From positions 1 through 64,000 of the forward strand of contig CAXBAF010000012.1 in the NCBI GenBank assembly GCA_963973795.1: DNA of 64,000 nt, read 5' to 3'. Numbering within the stretch: position 1 is the stretch's first letter; each line of letters opens with the position of its first letter. Positions 38,100 to 47,084 of this stretch are shown piece by piece. The translations under genes and the position numbers were made by a program. A model generated the notes under the pieces. That model searched no databases. It saw only the letters and a program-made list of their open reading frames with translations, and was not told the DNA's origin. Source of the DNA: UBA1926 sp002337215 (lineage in GTDB: Bacteria > Planctomycetota > Phycisphaerae > Phycisphaerales > UBA1924).

Positions 38100-39029
38100 A
38101 TGGCGAGATCGCACCACCACCACCCGCTGATCCGCTCGGCGATGCCGGCGGCGGTGGTGCTGCTGACGGTCACGGCGCTGACCCCCGTCCGATTCCTCGA
38201 ATGGACCGGGTGGGTCGGTGGCCTCGTCGCGACGGTGGTGACCCCGATCAGCGATCCGGTGCGTCGGGTCTCGACGTGGCTCGCGCCCGCGACGCGGATC
38301 GATGAGCCCGACGAACGCGAACGGATCCTCGAGCGCGACCGCGACGAGTTCCGCAGGCTGTTCTTCAGCGAGAAAACACGGGTCGCCGAGCTCGAAGCGC
38401 GGATCGCGGATCTCGAGGCGGGCTTCCGCCGGGCACCGAACGCGGCGATCTCGCTGCTCACTCGGCCCGTCGTGGGCACATCGAGCGACGCGTCGAGCGG
38501 GCTGCTCCGCGTGCGCGCCGGCGGCGCGGACGGGGTGACCAAGAACACGGTGACGACCGTCCGCGGCGTGCAGCTGCACGGGCAGGTCGTGTCCGTCGAT
38601 CGGCTCGAGTGCGTGGTGATGCCGATCACCGAGCCCGAGTCGGGCCGGCTCAACGGGCGGGTGCTGCTCGATCGCACGGGCGACGCGTTCCTGTCGTGCC
38701 TGCTTGCGCCGACGGGGTCGGGGACCTTCCGCGGGGATGTGGAGTTCCGCGATCCCCCAGCCGGGGCGACGGTGGCGGACGCGATCGATACCAGGCTCAA
38801 GCCGGGCGTGGAGGTTGTGCTCGACGACCCGGAATGGCCGGAATCGGCGCAGATGTTCACGATCGGTGTTGTTGAACGGGTGGAGCCCGATGAGGATCAG
38901 CCGTTGCGGAGCGTGATCGTTGTGCGGCCCAGGGATGGACTGGAGTTGCGGCGCGTGCGCGAGGTCGTTCTGCGTGTGCCGGTCGATGGCTCGGCGATGG
39001 ACGAAGGCGACGGGGGTGATGCCCCGTGA
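38100..39029 (+). CDS. mreC: rod shape-determining protein MreC
   Basis: A 309-residue MreC. It has a short His-rich N-terminus (SHHHHP), a transmembrane helix (about 14-33), a coiled coil (about 70-105, ERDRDEFRRLFFSEKTRVAELEARIADLEA), and then the beta-rich MreC core (about 120-300) with GVTKNTVTTVRGVQLHGQVVSVD and a GVEVVLDDPEW loop. It is a periplasmic partner of MreB and PBP2. The ATG follows GGAAG. The stop overlaps the mreD start by four bases. Sequence conservation is moderate, so the call leans partly on position. Confidence 0.85.
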   Translation: MARSHHHHPLIRSAMPAAVVLLTVTALTPVRFLEWTGWVGGLVATVVTPISDPVRRVSTWLAPATRIDEPDERERILERDRDEFRRLFFSEKTRVAELEARIADLEAGFRRAPNAAISLLTRPVVGTSSDASSGLLRVRAGGADGVTKNTVTTVRGVQLHGQVVSVDRLECVVMPITEPESGRLNGRVLLDRTGDAFLSCLLAPTGSGTFRGDVEFRDPPAGATVADAIDTRLKPGVEVVLDDPEWPESAQMFTIGVVERVEPDEDQPLRSVIVVRPRDGLELRRVREVVLRVPVDGSAMDEGDGGDAP

Positions 39030-39580
39030 ACTGGATCACGTTCCTGATTGTCGCGTGGCTCGCGTTCGGGCTGCAGATGGGCTTCGACGCGTTCCGGCTT
39101 GCGCCGGGCGACATCTCGCCGAGCTTCGTGGTGCCGCTGATTGTCGTCGTCGCGCTCTCGGCGCCCGCGCGGCACGCGCTGTGGGCGGCGCTCCTGCTCG
39201 GTGCGCTGATCGACCTGACATGGCTGATCCCGCGGACCGATGGGGGCGAGGCGATCGTGATCGGGCCGAACGCGCTGGGGGCGTTGCTCGCGACGCAGCT
39301 GGTGCTGTCGGTGCGCGGGATGGTGATCAGGCGTCACTTCCTGACGCTCGTGATCCTCTCGGTTGTCGCCGGGGCGATCATCGCGGTGGTCGTCGTGGCG
39401 TTCATGACGGTGCGCAGCCTGTACGGCGACCCGATCGAGTTCCGCCCTACGGGCGAGCTCGTCTCTCGTTTGCTCGGCGCCGTGTGCACCGGGGGCAGCG
39501 CCCTGGTATGGGCGATGGTGATGCGGATCATCGAGCCGGGCTTCCAGTTCCAGCACGAGCGCGGGATGCGGCGACACTGA
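39026..39580 (+). CDS. mreD: rod shape-determining protein MreD (putative)
   Basis: A 184-residue polytopic membrane protein with about five hydrophobic segments, starting at GTG and overlapping mreC by four bases. MreD is poorly conserved in sequence, but the size, helix pattern and position after mreC support the assignment. Its stop is followed 25 bases later by the stop of a convergent leftward gene. Confidence 0.7.
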   Translation: MNWITFLIVAWLAFGLQMGFDAFRLAPGDISPSFVVPLIVVVALSAPARHALWAALLLGALIDLTWLIPRTDGGEAIVIGPNALGALLATQLVLSVRGMVIRRHFLTLVILSVVAGAIIAVVVVAFMTVRSLYGDPIEFRPTGELVSRLLGAVCTGGSALVWAMVMRIIEPGFQFQHERGMRRH

Positions 39581-39604
39581 TCGCGCCGAGGCCGAGCCCG
39601 GCGA

Positions 39605-40828
39605 TCACTCGGCGAACCGGAGGACCCGGCCCGCTTTGTGGTCGAGCACGTAGATCGTCTGGCCGTCGTTGCTGATCCCGAAGCTCGAGATGGCGAGGCT
39701 CGGGCCGTTGCCGCCGAACGTGGCTTTCACGGCCTCGGTGTGCTCGACGACGTCGTCCGCGTAGGTGTACTCGGTCCCTTCGTGCGTGCGTACGCGCGGG
39801 CGGAACGACCAGACCCGGCCCGACATGAAATCGGCGCAGATGTACCGCCCGCGGAGCCAGGGGTATCGGTTGCCCTCGTAGAAGTAGCCGCCGGTGATCG
39901 AAGCCATCGGGTGGTGGCGGTACTCGAAGACGGGTGGCTGGAGGCCGCGCTCGATGTGTTCGGTTCGGTCGAGACGCTCGGGGTCGTCTTTCTTGTTGCG
40001 TCCGGGCTTGAACTCGCCGGTGCCCTCCATGATCTTCCAGCCGTAATTTTCGCCGCCCTCCGAGCCCGCGGGCTGGACGTGGACGTACTCGTAGCGGTTC
40101 TGCCCCACGTCGGCGATCCAGAGCCGGCCCATCGAATCGAACTCGAACTTCCAGGGGTTGCGGAGGCCGAACGACCAGATCTCCGGGAGCGCGTCTTTCT
40201 CTTCGACAAACGGGTTGCCCTCCGGGATCGCGTAGGGCTTGCCCTTGTCGGGCGCGCCGGTCACGTCGATGCGGAGGAGCTTGCCGAGGTGGGTGTCGAG
40301 GCGCTGCCCGGCGTTGAGGGTGTCGTTGGCTTTGCCGCCGTCGCCGGGGCCGATGTAGAGCATGCCGTCGGGACCGAAGCGGATGCAGCCCCCGTTGTGG
40401 TTGCCGAAGGGCTGCTCGATCTCGAGCAGGACCTCCTCGGTGGACCATTCGGCGGAGGTGTCGCTGCTGGCGATGAACCGGCTGGTGACGGTGTCGCCCT
40501 GTTTGTCCGAGTAGTAGAGGTAGAACTCGCGCGAGTCGGCATAGTCGGGCGCGAGCGCGATGCCCAAAAGACCCCGTTCCCAGTTGGACGTGTGGTCGGT
40601 GAAGTTCGAGCGATCGACCTCGATGAAGGGCGATTCGCGGAGCGTGCCGTCGGGCTCGATGACGCGGACGAGGCCGTCCTGTTCGACGACCAGCAGCCGG
40701 CCGTCGGGATCGACGGTCATGTCGCAGGGTCGGTTGAGCCCCTCGGCGACCACCTCGAGTTGCTGGGCGCGCGCGGTGCTGGCGGTCAGGGCGGCGATGG
40801 AGAGTACGGCGATGATCGTGGTTCGCAT
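39605..40828 (-). CDS. exported glucose/sorbosone dehydrogenase-like (PQQ-dependent) beta-propeller
   Basis: A 407-residue protein with a signal peptide (MRTTIIAVLSIAALTASTARA, cut before Q) and a six-bladed beta-propeller of the GSDH family. Conserved segments are LNRPCDMTVDPDGRLLVVEQDG, WERGLLGIALAPDY, NHNGGCIRFGPDGMLYIGPGDGG, LRNPWKFEFDSMGRLWIADVGQN and GGYFYEGNRYP. These include the catalytic His and the PQQ and calcium ligand regions of soluble aldose-sugar dehydrogenases. It would oxidise a sugar in the periplasm if PQQ is available. No pqq genes are in the window. The gene stands alone and is leftward. Confidence 0.85.
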   Translation of the reverse strand: MRTTIIAVLSIAALTASTARAQQLEVVAEGLNRPCDMTVDPDGRLLVVEQDGLVRVIEPDGTLRESPFIEVDRSNFTDHTSNWERGLLGIALAPDYADSREFYLYYSDKQGDTVTSRFIASSDTSAEWSTEEVLLEIEQPFGNHNGGCIRFGPDGMLYIGPGDGGKANDTLNAGQRLDTHLGKLLRIDVTGAPDKGKPYAIPEGNPFVEEKDALPEIWSFGLRNPWKFEFDSMGRLWIADVGQNRYEYVHVQPAGSEGGENYGWKIMEGTGEFKPGRNKKDDPERLDRTEHIERGLQPPVFEYRHHPMASITGGYFYEGNRYPWLRGRYICADFMSGRVWSFRPRVRTHEGTEYTYADDVVEHTEAVKATFGGNGPSLAISSFGISNDGQTIYVLDHKAGRVLRFAE

Positions 40829-40863
40829 GGCACCAGCGTATTCGGGCCGAGGCGGGTTTGGGT

Positions 40864-41679
40864 TCACTCCCGCGCGGCCGTCCTGCGGGCAATGGTCTGG
40901 CAGTCGATCTCGATCCGGTCTTCTCTGAGGCGAAGGCCGAGCAGGCGGACGGCCCGCCCATCGTCGAGGCGGAGGGTGGGGCTGGTCGAGAGGGGGGCGT
41001 CGCCGCGGAGGATGTCGAAGATACCGGCGGCCTCGGCCCCGGCGGAGAGGGATTCGCCGACGTCGTCGGGCAATTCGTCGCGGATCGAGCGATCGGCCCG
41101 GGCGAGCATGGGCCCCGCGGGGAGCGGGAGCCGGCCGACATGGACCCAGTTTGTGCGGAGCCAGAGCGAGCCGTCCTCGCGGAACTCGGGCCGGATCGTG
41201 GCCGACAGGACCCGCTGGCCCCGCTCGAATGTGAGCTGGGCACCGAGGCGCAGCGCGCCGTCCTGGAACTGAACCTGCGGCTGGGTGAGCCCTTCGGGCC
41301 AGATGTCGAGGGCGTCGTCGCCCGCGATCCAATTGCGGAGCCTGCCTGTGAGCCAGGCGTTGGCGTCCTCCTCACGGATCGCGATCGACCAGCGCTCGGA
41401 GCGCCAGGGCGTGTTGTCGTCGCCGGCGGTCCACGCGGGGTCGGCGGGTCGGGTCCGGGTGAGCTGCGAGACCGCGGCGTTCTCGACGCGGGTCGCGTGC
41501 TCGCGGAGGCCGTCGTCGAGCGTGTAGCGCCGCCACCAGCTCGGGGCGGACCGCGCGAGCGAGGCGGCGAACAGGGCGGTGAAGGTCACGACCACCGCGA
41601 GCGACAGCCCCGCGGCGATCGCGATGCGCCGCGTTCTCCGCCTGAACCTGAGCAACTGCCTGGTCAACGGGTGTCCCAT
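40864..41679 (-). CDS. single-pass membrane protein of unknown function
   Basis: A 271-residue protein with an arginine-rich N-terminus, one transmembrane helix (about 22-43, AIAAGLSLAVVVTFTALFAASL) and an exported domain of about 225 residues. That domain includes an alternating-strand region (FQDGALRLGAQLTFERGQRVLSATIRPEFREDGSLWLRTNWVHVGRLPLP) of the kind seen in periplasmic lipid- or AsmA-like domains. I do not recognise a specific family. ATG 41679 is in frame and preceded by a weak ribosome site. It lies between the dehydrogenase and the rpsI terminator. Confidence 0.6.
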   Translation of the reverse strand: MGHPLTRQLLRFRRRTRRIAIAAGLSLAVVVTFTALFAASLARSAPSWWRRYTLDDGLREHATRVENAAVSQLTRTRPADPAWTAGDDNTPWRSERWSIAIREEDANAWLTGRLRNWIAGDDALDIWPEGLTQPQVQFQDGALRLGAQLTFERGQRVLSATIRPEFREDGSLWLRTNWVHVGRLPLPAGPMLARADRSIRDELPDDVGESLSAGAEAAGIFDILRGDAPLSTSPTLRLDDGRAVRLLGLRLREDRIEIDCQTIARRTAARE

Positions 41680-41781
41680 CCCATGCACTGTACCGGACCG
41701 GGGGAGGATCCCCGCTGCCTTCGCAGATCGCGCGTCTGATCGTCGCGGTTTGTAGGCGCTCCGGTTGTTGGAGCGCGCAGG

Positions 41782-41809
41782 AAAAAGCCCGGCGGGACCG
41801 CCGGGCTTT
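41782..41809 (-). terminator. intrinsic terminator of rplM-rpsI
   Basis: AAAGCCCGGCG (41784-41794) and CGCCGGGCTTT (41799-41809) form an 11-bp stem with loop GGAC. Read leftward, the U-run is TTTTT, ending at 41782. It lies 28 bases after the rpsI stop. Confidence 0.85.
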
Positions 41810-41836
41810 GTAGTGAACAGAAACGGGGATGCCGGG

Positions 41837-42370
41837 TTAACGCTTCGAGAACTGGAAGCGGCGGCGGGCGCCGGGCTGGCCGTACTTCTTGCGTTCGACC
41901 TTCCGGGCGTCGCGTGTGAGGTAGCCCTTCTCGCGGAGGACGTCCTCAAGGTGGGGGTCGTAGCCGACGAGGGCGCGGGCGATGCCGAGGCGGATGGCCT
42001 GGGCCTGCCCGGTGATGCCGCCTCCGTCGACGCGGACGAAGACCTCGAGTTTCTCGGCGGTGTCGGTCGCGGTCAGCGGGGCGTGGACGTCCATGCGGTC
42101 CTGGGCCTCGCTGAAGTAGTCGTCGACGGTCTTGAACTTCTTGCGGGAGACCTGGATCTGGACCTTGGGGCTGCCGTCCTGGGCGGGGCGGAGGCGGACC
42201 CGGGCGACGGCGGTCTTGCGTCGGCCGACGCCCCACCACCAGCCGTGCTTGTCGGCGGGTTTGGCCTCGGCGAGCTCGCGCTTCATCTGCTCGGGGGCGG
42301 GTCCGGCATCGACGTTCTCGCCGATGAGGTCGGGGTTGGTGATCGTGGTCTGGAAACCTTGTTCTGCCAT
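41837..42370 (-). CDS. rpsI: 30S ribosomal protein S9
   Basis: A 177-residue S9. The usual core is about 130 residues; here an N-terminal extension of about 45 residues (ending ...ADKHGWWWG) precedes the VGRRKTAVARVRL motif. The C-terminal tail KYGQPGARRRFQFSKR, which reaches toward the P-site tRNA, is intact. AAGGAG precedes the start nine bases away. It follows rplM by 86 bases in the standard order and ends at a strong terminator. Confidence 0.97.
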   Translation of the reverse strand: MAEQGFQTTITNPDLIGENVDAGPAPEQMKRELAEAKPADKHGWWWGVGRRKTAVARVRLRPAQDGSPKVQIQVSRKKFKTVDDYFSEAQDRMDVHAPLTATDTAEKLEVFVRVDGGGITGQAQAIRLGIARALVGYDPHLEDVLREKGYLTRDARKVERKKYGQPGARRRFQFSKR

Positions 42371-42456
42371 GGTGACTGTGCTCCTTCCCGCCGCGGCGGG
42401 ATGTGTTCTGTGCCTTGTGCCCCTCGCGGTCAGGCGGGGGGCGGCCGCGGTGAGAA

Positions 42457-42915
42457 TCAGGCGTGCAACGCGATGGGCTTGTGGTTGGCGTGGGGGTGGT
42501 CGGTGCCGGGGTAGACCTTCAGCTTCTTGAGCATCTGGCGTCCGAGGCGGTTCTTGGGCAGCATCCGGCGAACGGCGAGCTCGATCAGCCGCTCGGGCTT
42601 GTCTTCACGCAGGTCGCCGTACGAGGTGAGCTTCAGGCCGCCCGGGTAGCCCGAGTAGCGCTTGGCGAACTTCTGGGTCGCCTTGTTGCCCGAGAGGCCG
42701 ACCTTGGCCGCGTTGGTGACAACGACGAAGTCGCCGGTATCAACGTGGGGCGTGTACTCGGGGCGGTGCTTGCCCATGAGGACGACGGCGATCTCGGACG
42801 CGAGACGGCCGAGCGCGACGCCCTCGGCGTCGGCGTGGCGCCAGACGCGTTCGACATCGCCGTTCTTGGCCATGAAGGTCTGACGCCGGAGGTGGGTGGC
42901 GTGGCCTGTGCTCAT
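42457..42915 (-). CDS. rplM: 50S ribosomal protein L13
   Basis: A 152-residue L13, the early-assembling large-subunit protein. Conserved features include VWRHADAEGVALGRLASEIAVVLMGKHRPEYTPHVDTGDFVVVTNA, KRYSGYPGGLK and AVRRMLPKNRLGRQMLKKLKVYPG. GAGGAG lies nine bases before the ATG. It is the first gene of the leftward rplM-rpsI operon. Confidence 0.97.
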   Translation of the reverse strand: MSTGHATHLRRQTFMAKNGDVERVWRHADAEGVALGRLASEIAVVLMGKHRPEYTPHVDTGDFVVVTNAAKVGLSGNKATQKFAKRYSGYPGGLKLTSYGDLREDKPERLIELAVRRMLPKNRLGRQMLKKLKVYPGTDHPHANHKPIALHA

Positions 42916-43586
42916 TGCTGGAACTCCTCAAGCCCGAGCGGATGGGCTCGGTGAAACCGGGTTTGTGTCCGGTCAAGACGGCGCACAAAGGCGTCGGCCC
43001 GACCTTCGGGAGCCCTGGTGTGATCGGGAAATCCGCTTCCTGCGAACATCCGCGGACACCGTCCGGGCAACGCCGCCTACCGGGCGGGGCGGGCCAAGAA
43101 ACGGATTCTTGGCACAATTCTGGCTGGTGATCGGGCCCTCCCGGCCCGGTCGTCAGGGACGAAGTTTAGGCCACCCACGCCGGGCGGATCAACCCGGGCT
43201 TCTCGGCCCCCGGGATGCCTCGCGATGCACCAGGTCGCGGCATGCCGCCACGCCCCCCGGCGCGATACCCACGGGTTATCGGCGTAGGCGCCAGGCTGTT
43301 TGGGCGCGAACGCGGCCTCGCAAGGTGCCGGTGTGGGCAAGGTCGGGCGTTCACGGCACTGCCCACCGCGATCCGAGGTGCGGGCCGGCCCACCTCGCAA
43401 CCCGGAGGGGGTGCGTTGCGTATCGGTCGTGGACGGCGGCGCGAATGCGTGGTCGCGTTGCCGGCCAACCGTCCTGAACACCATTACAAACATCGATTGT
43501 TTTGATGCATCACCACGCTTTCCTATGATGAACCGGTTCGCGGGGTTGGTGTGAGAGCCGCAACAGGGCTGAGATCGAGGAATTCC
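42916..43586. other. 671-base divergent intergenic region between rplM and the Asp-box lipoprotein gene
   Basis: No convincing gene. A hairpin CCAAGAA (43094-43100)/TTCTTGG (43106-43112) could lie in the rplM leader, as ribosomal operon leaders often carry regulatory structures. A candidate sigma-70-type promoter for the rightward lipoprotein gene is TTGATG (43502-43507), a 16-base gap and TATGAT (43524-43529), 57 bases before the start codon. The rest is GC-rich and featureless to me. Confidence 0.4.
43502..43529 (+). promoter_or_regulatory. candidate sigma-70-type promoter of the Asp-box lipoprotein gene
   Basis: A -35-like TTGATG and a -10-like TATGAT are separated by 16 bases, in the most AT-rich patch of a GC-rich intergenic region. 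The start codon lies 57 bases downstream of the -10 box. Confidence 0.4.
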
Positions 43587-46500
43587 ATGACTATCAAAGA
43601 GTCGTTCGCGGCGGTCCGTCGGATCGCGCCGCTCGGTGTGCTGGTACTCATCGCGGGGTGCGAGACGGCGCGGCACGCGCAGCGTGGTGTCGTCGGAGAC
43701 CCGATCGCCGATTCCACGGCGAGCATGACCACGAACGCGCCGGAGTCGTCGCAGGAAGCGGCCCAGGCGGCAGCGAGGGCGCGGTTCGAGCGGGTGCTCA
43801 ACGGCTACGCTGAACGGGAAGCCGACCGGATCGCACGGGTCGGCACCGAGGTCAACGACGAGTTCCATCGTCTCCCCGATGACCTCAAAGCCCTCGTGAA
43901 TCACAAGATCGAGAAGAAGCTGCGCGGGGGTCCGACGACCGGCGCGGCCGAGGCGGCGGCGTACTTCATGGACCAGCGCGTCCCCGAGGGCGTGGCGTAC
44001 CCGATCGGGCGGCTCAAGGAAATCGCCAACGCGGAGGTCGAGCAGGCCCAGCGGATCGTCGCGTCCCGCGCCCAGCACGGGCTCGTCCGCGGCGCCGCGA
44101 CCGACGACTTCGGCGTCACCCACGACCTGCGCGGATCGGACCCGTTCATCGATGGCTGGCGGGCGCTCGGGCCCGGCAACATCGGGGGGCGGACACGCGC
44201 GATGGTCATCTCGCCGGACGGCCCCGGGACCGGCGATGAGGGTGACGAGGGGTTCATGCTCGCCGCGGGCGTCGCGGGGGGCGTGTTCAAGAGCACCGAC
44301 GGCGGCGCGTCATGGCGTCCGACCTCCGACCCGCTCGACAACATCGCGGTCTGCTCGCTCGCGATGGATCCCACCGATCCGAACATCGTCTACGCGGGCA
44401 CCGGCGAGGGCTACTCAAACGGCGACGCCGTGCGAGGGCTGGGCGTCTTCAAGAGCGAGGACGGCGGCGAATCGTGGCGGCAACTCGAGGAGACCATCGA
44501 GCCCCTCGTCTCCCCGTTCGCGTTCCAGTACGTCAACAAGATCGCGGTGAGCCCCATCGACCCGCTCCGCATCTACGCGGCGACGCGGTCGGGTGTCTGG
44601 ATCCACCGCAACGCGGGCGAACCCGAGAACCAGGCGGGCGATTCGTTCCAGTGGGAACTCAAACTCGCCAACCCGTTCTACCTATTCGGCCCTGCCAACA
44701 GCCAGGGCTCGTCGGTGGGCGCGACGGATCTGCAGGTCCGCCCCGCCCCCACGAACGGGAGCGGCGGCATGGTCGAAGACGAGTTCGTGCTCGCCGCCTT
44801 CGGCTCGTTCATCGACGACGGGCTCTACGCCAGCCCGGATGGTGGCGATTCGTGGTTCCGCATCATCGACGAGACCGCGTCGGCCGAGGACCCGTTCAAG
44901 ATCGACACCCCCGCCCAGGGGCGTATGTCGATCGCGTTCAGCCGGCGCTCGACGATGGGCGACGCGGGCCTGGTCTACGTCATGATGGCCAAGAACCAGA
45001 GCTTCCTGCCCAACGACCCCGACAGCCCCGACCCGGACATCACCGCGGCGAACGAGATCCCGTTCGGCGCTGTCTTTAGCGTCTACCGCGCGAATCTCGC
45101 CGACCTCGAGATCGAGCGCGACGTCAACGACAACATCGTGGGCATCACGCTCCCCTTCGAACGCCGACTCAACGACGCGCCGAGCGCAACCCCGCTCAAC
45201 CGGATGCTGCTCAGCAACGCGCTGGCGAACAACATCTGCGGCTCGTCGATCAACCTGCGCATCAACCAGGGCTGGTACGACAACATCATCAAGGTCGATC
45301 CGTCGAACCGGAACGTCGTGTGGGCCGGGGGTGTCGACCTCTACCGCTCCGACGACGGCGGACGCAACTTCGGGCTCGCGAGCTACTGGTACTTCGACAT
45401 CGACGAAGAGCAGTATGTCCATGCCGATCAGCACGAGATCGTGTTCCACCCCGACTACGACGGCGCGTCGAACACGACGATGTTCGTGACCAACGACGGG
45501 GGCATTTTCCAGACGACCGACGCGCTCGCGCCCACCATCGACAACGGCTGCCCCTTCCCCGACTCCGACACGGGCGAGGAGTTCGTGTCGTCGATGATCT
45601 TCGAGTCGCTCAACAACGGGTACGAGGTCACGCAGTTCTACCACGGCGAGACCGGCGATTCGATCACGGGCGGACGCGACCTCTACGTGGGCGGCGCCCA
45701 GGACAACGGGACGATCCGGACCCTCCAGCGGCGGTGCACCGAAGACTGGACCGAGCTGCTGGGCGGCGACGGCGGCTACGTCGCCGTGGACCCCACCAAT
45801 AACAACCTCATCTATGTCGAGACGCAGCGGTTCGGGAACATCTACCGCGTGCAGAACTCCCCGGGGTTCGGCGAGGGCCCGCGGTTCATCAGCGACCGGC
45901 TCCGCGGCCGGGACACCGGGCTCTTCATCACCCCCTTCGCGATGGACCCCAACAACCCGGGCACCATCTGGACCGGTGGGTCGAGGCCCTGGCGCACGAC
46001 GGACGCGGACAGCGCGGTCACCGAACTGATCAACTGGACGCCGGGCCCCAACCTCAACGCCCCGGGTGTGCCCCCCATGTTCGACATCATCGGAACGATC
46101 TCCGCGATCGCCGTCGCGCCGTCCGATTCCCGCGTTGTCTACGTGGGCACCGAGGACGGCTACATCGCCCGCACAAGCAACGCGACGTCCAACGCGCCCC
46201 AGTGGACCGTGCTCACGAACGGGCTGCCGCTCGAAACGGGCTACATCTCTGGTCTCGCTGTCGATCCCGATGACGCGGATGTCGTCTGGGCGACCAACGC
46301 CCGCTTCACCGGGCTCGACCCCAACAACCCCAGCCCCGACGCGAACCTCTACCGGGGCGAGTGCTCCGGAGATTGCGATGACCCCGCGTCATGGTTCTTC
46401 GCGAGCATGGACGGGACCGACTGCGACTTCGACGACGAGGTCATACCGCTGCTGCCCGATGTGCCCGCCCACTGGGTCTCCATCCGTCGGTGCGATTCCG

Positions 46501-47000
46501 GCGGCTGCGGGTCGGGCAACTGCCTCGTCTTTGTCGGCACCGAGATCGGCGTCTACGTCAGCGACGACGCGTACGACATCGATACCGATTGTGACCCCGA
46601 CGGCGACGGCCCGCAGCCGGCGTCCGACGCGATCACCTGGCAGATGCTCAACATCGGGGACAATCCTTCAATCGGCATCATGCCCACGACCGTTGTCGAA
46701 TCGCTCGACTTCCGCGATGACAACACCATCGTCGCGTTCACCCACGGCCGGGGCGCCTTCCTCGCCAACATCCTTCGAGAGTGCAACGGTGTCGCCGAGA
46801 GTGAACCATGCAGCCCGGCGGATCTTGTTGCACCGTTCGGGGTGATCGATCAAGCGGACATCACCGCATGGATCGAGGACACCGCCCAGGGCAGGCTCTC
46901 GGCCGACATGCCCCCGATCGGCGAAGAGTGTGGCAACGGCGTCCTTGATCTCTTTGACATCAACCGCTTTGTCGATCTCTTCTCGGCCGGCTGTCCCTGA
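43587..47000 (+). CDS. large Asp-box (BNR/VPS10-like) lipoprotein with dockerin-like tail
   Basis: A 1137-residue protein with a lipoprotein signal (LGVLVLIAGC, lipobox IAGC). From about residue 190 it reads as a beta-propeller of the sortilin/BNR type: WRALGPGNIGGRTRAM starts the domain, and Asp-box motifs recur (STDGGASW, SEDGGESW, SPDGGDSW, SDDGGRNF). Such domains bind sugars or proteins, or belong to glycosidases; no catalytic residues are clear. The last 65 residues carry a degenerate two-repeat dockerin-like tail (DLVAPFGVIDQADITAWI ... NGVLDLFDINRFVDLFSAGCP). AGGA is six bases before the ATG. It is probably anchored to a membrane via the Cys and may also dock through the tail. Confidence 0.85.
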   Translation: MTIKESFAAVRRIAPLGVLVLIAGCETARHAQRGVVGDPIADSTASMTTNAPESSQEAAQAAARARFERVLNGYAEREADRIARVGTEVNDEFHRLPDDLKALVNHKIEKKLRGGPTTGAAEAAAYFMDQRVPEGVAYPIGRLKEIANAEVEQAQRIVASRAQHGLVRGAATDDFGVTHDLRGSDPFIDGWRALGPGNIGGRTRAMVISPDGPGTGDEGDEGFMLAAGVAGGVFKSTDGGASWRPTSDPLDNIAVCSLAMDPTDPNIVYAGTGEGYSNGDAVRGLGVFKSEDGGESWRQLEETIEPLVSPFAFQYVNKIAVSPIDPLRIYAATRSGVWIHRNAGEPENQAGDSFQWELKLANPFYLFGPANSQGSSVGATDLQVRPAPTNGSGGMVEDEFVLAAFGSFIDDGLYASPDGGDSWFRIIDETASAEDPFKIDTPAQGRMSIAFSRRSTMGDAGLVYVMMAKNQSFLPNDPDSPDPDITAANEIPFGAVFSVYRANLADLEIERDVNDNIVGITLPFERRLNDAPSATPLNRMLLSNALANNICGSSINLRINQGWYDNIIKVDPSNRNVVWAGGVDLYRSDDGGRNFGLASYWYFDIDEEQYVHADQHEIVFHPDYDGASNTTMFVTNDGGIFQTTDALAPTIDNGCPFPDSDTGEEFVSSMIFESLNNGYEVTQFYHGETGDSITGGRDLYVGGAQDNGTIRTLQRRCTEDWTELLGGDGGYVAVDPTNNNLIYVETQRFGNIYRVQNSPGFGEGPRFISDRLRGRDTGLFITPFAMDPNNPGTIWTGGSRPWRTTDADSAVTELINWTPGPNLNAPGVPPMFDIIGTISAIAVAPSDSRVVYVGTEDGYIARTSNATSNAPQWTVLTNGLPLETGYISGLAVDPDDADVVWATNARFTGLDPNNPSPDANLYRGECSGDCDDPASWFFASMDGTDCDFDDEVIPLLPDVPAHWVSIRRCDSGGCGSGNCLVFVGTEIGVYVSDDAYDIDTDCDPDGDGPQPASDAITWQMLNIGDNPSIGIMPTTVVESLDFRDDNTIVAFTHGRGAFLANILRECNGVAESEPCSPADLVAPFGVIDQADITAWIEDTAQGRLSADMPPIGEECGNGVLDLFDINRFVDLFSAGCP

Positions 47001-47084
47001 CCGCCACCGCCGAACGCATCGCGCGGCCAGTGCGGCCCGTGCGGCCCGTGAGGACGGACGCGCGCGATCCGGTATCGTGGGCGG

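Noticed and set aside
43077..44123. A 348-codon minus-strand frame covering the rplM upstream region and the start of the Asp-box gene
   Set aside because: No domain, no ribosome-binding site, and it is antisense to the lipoprotein signal region.
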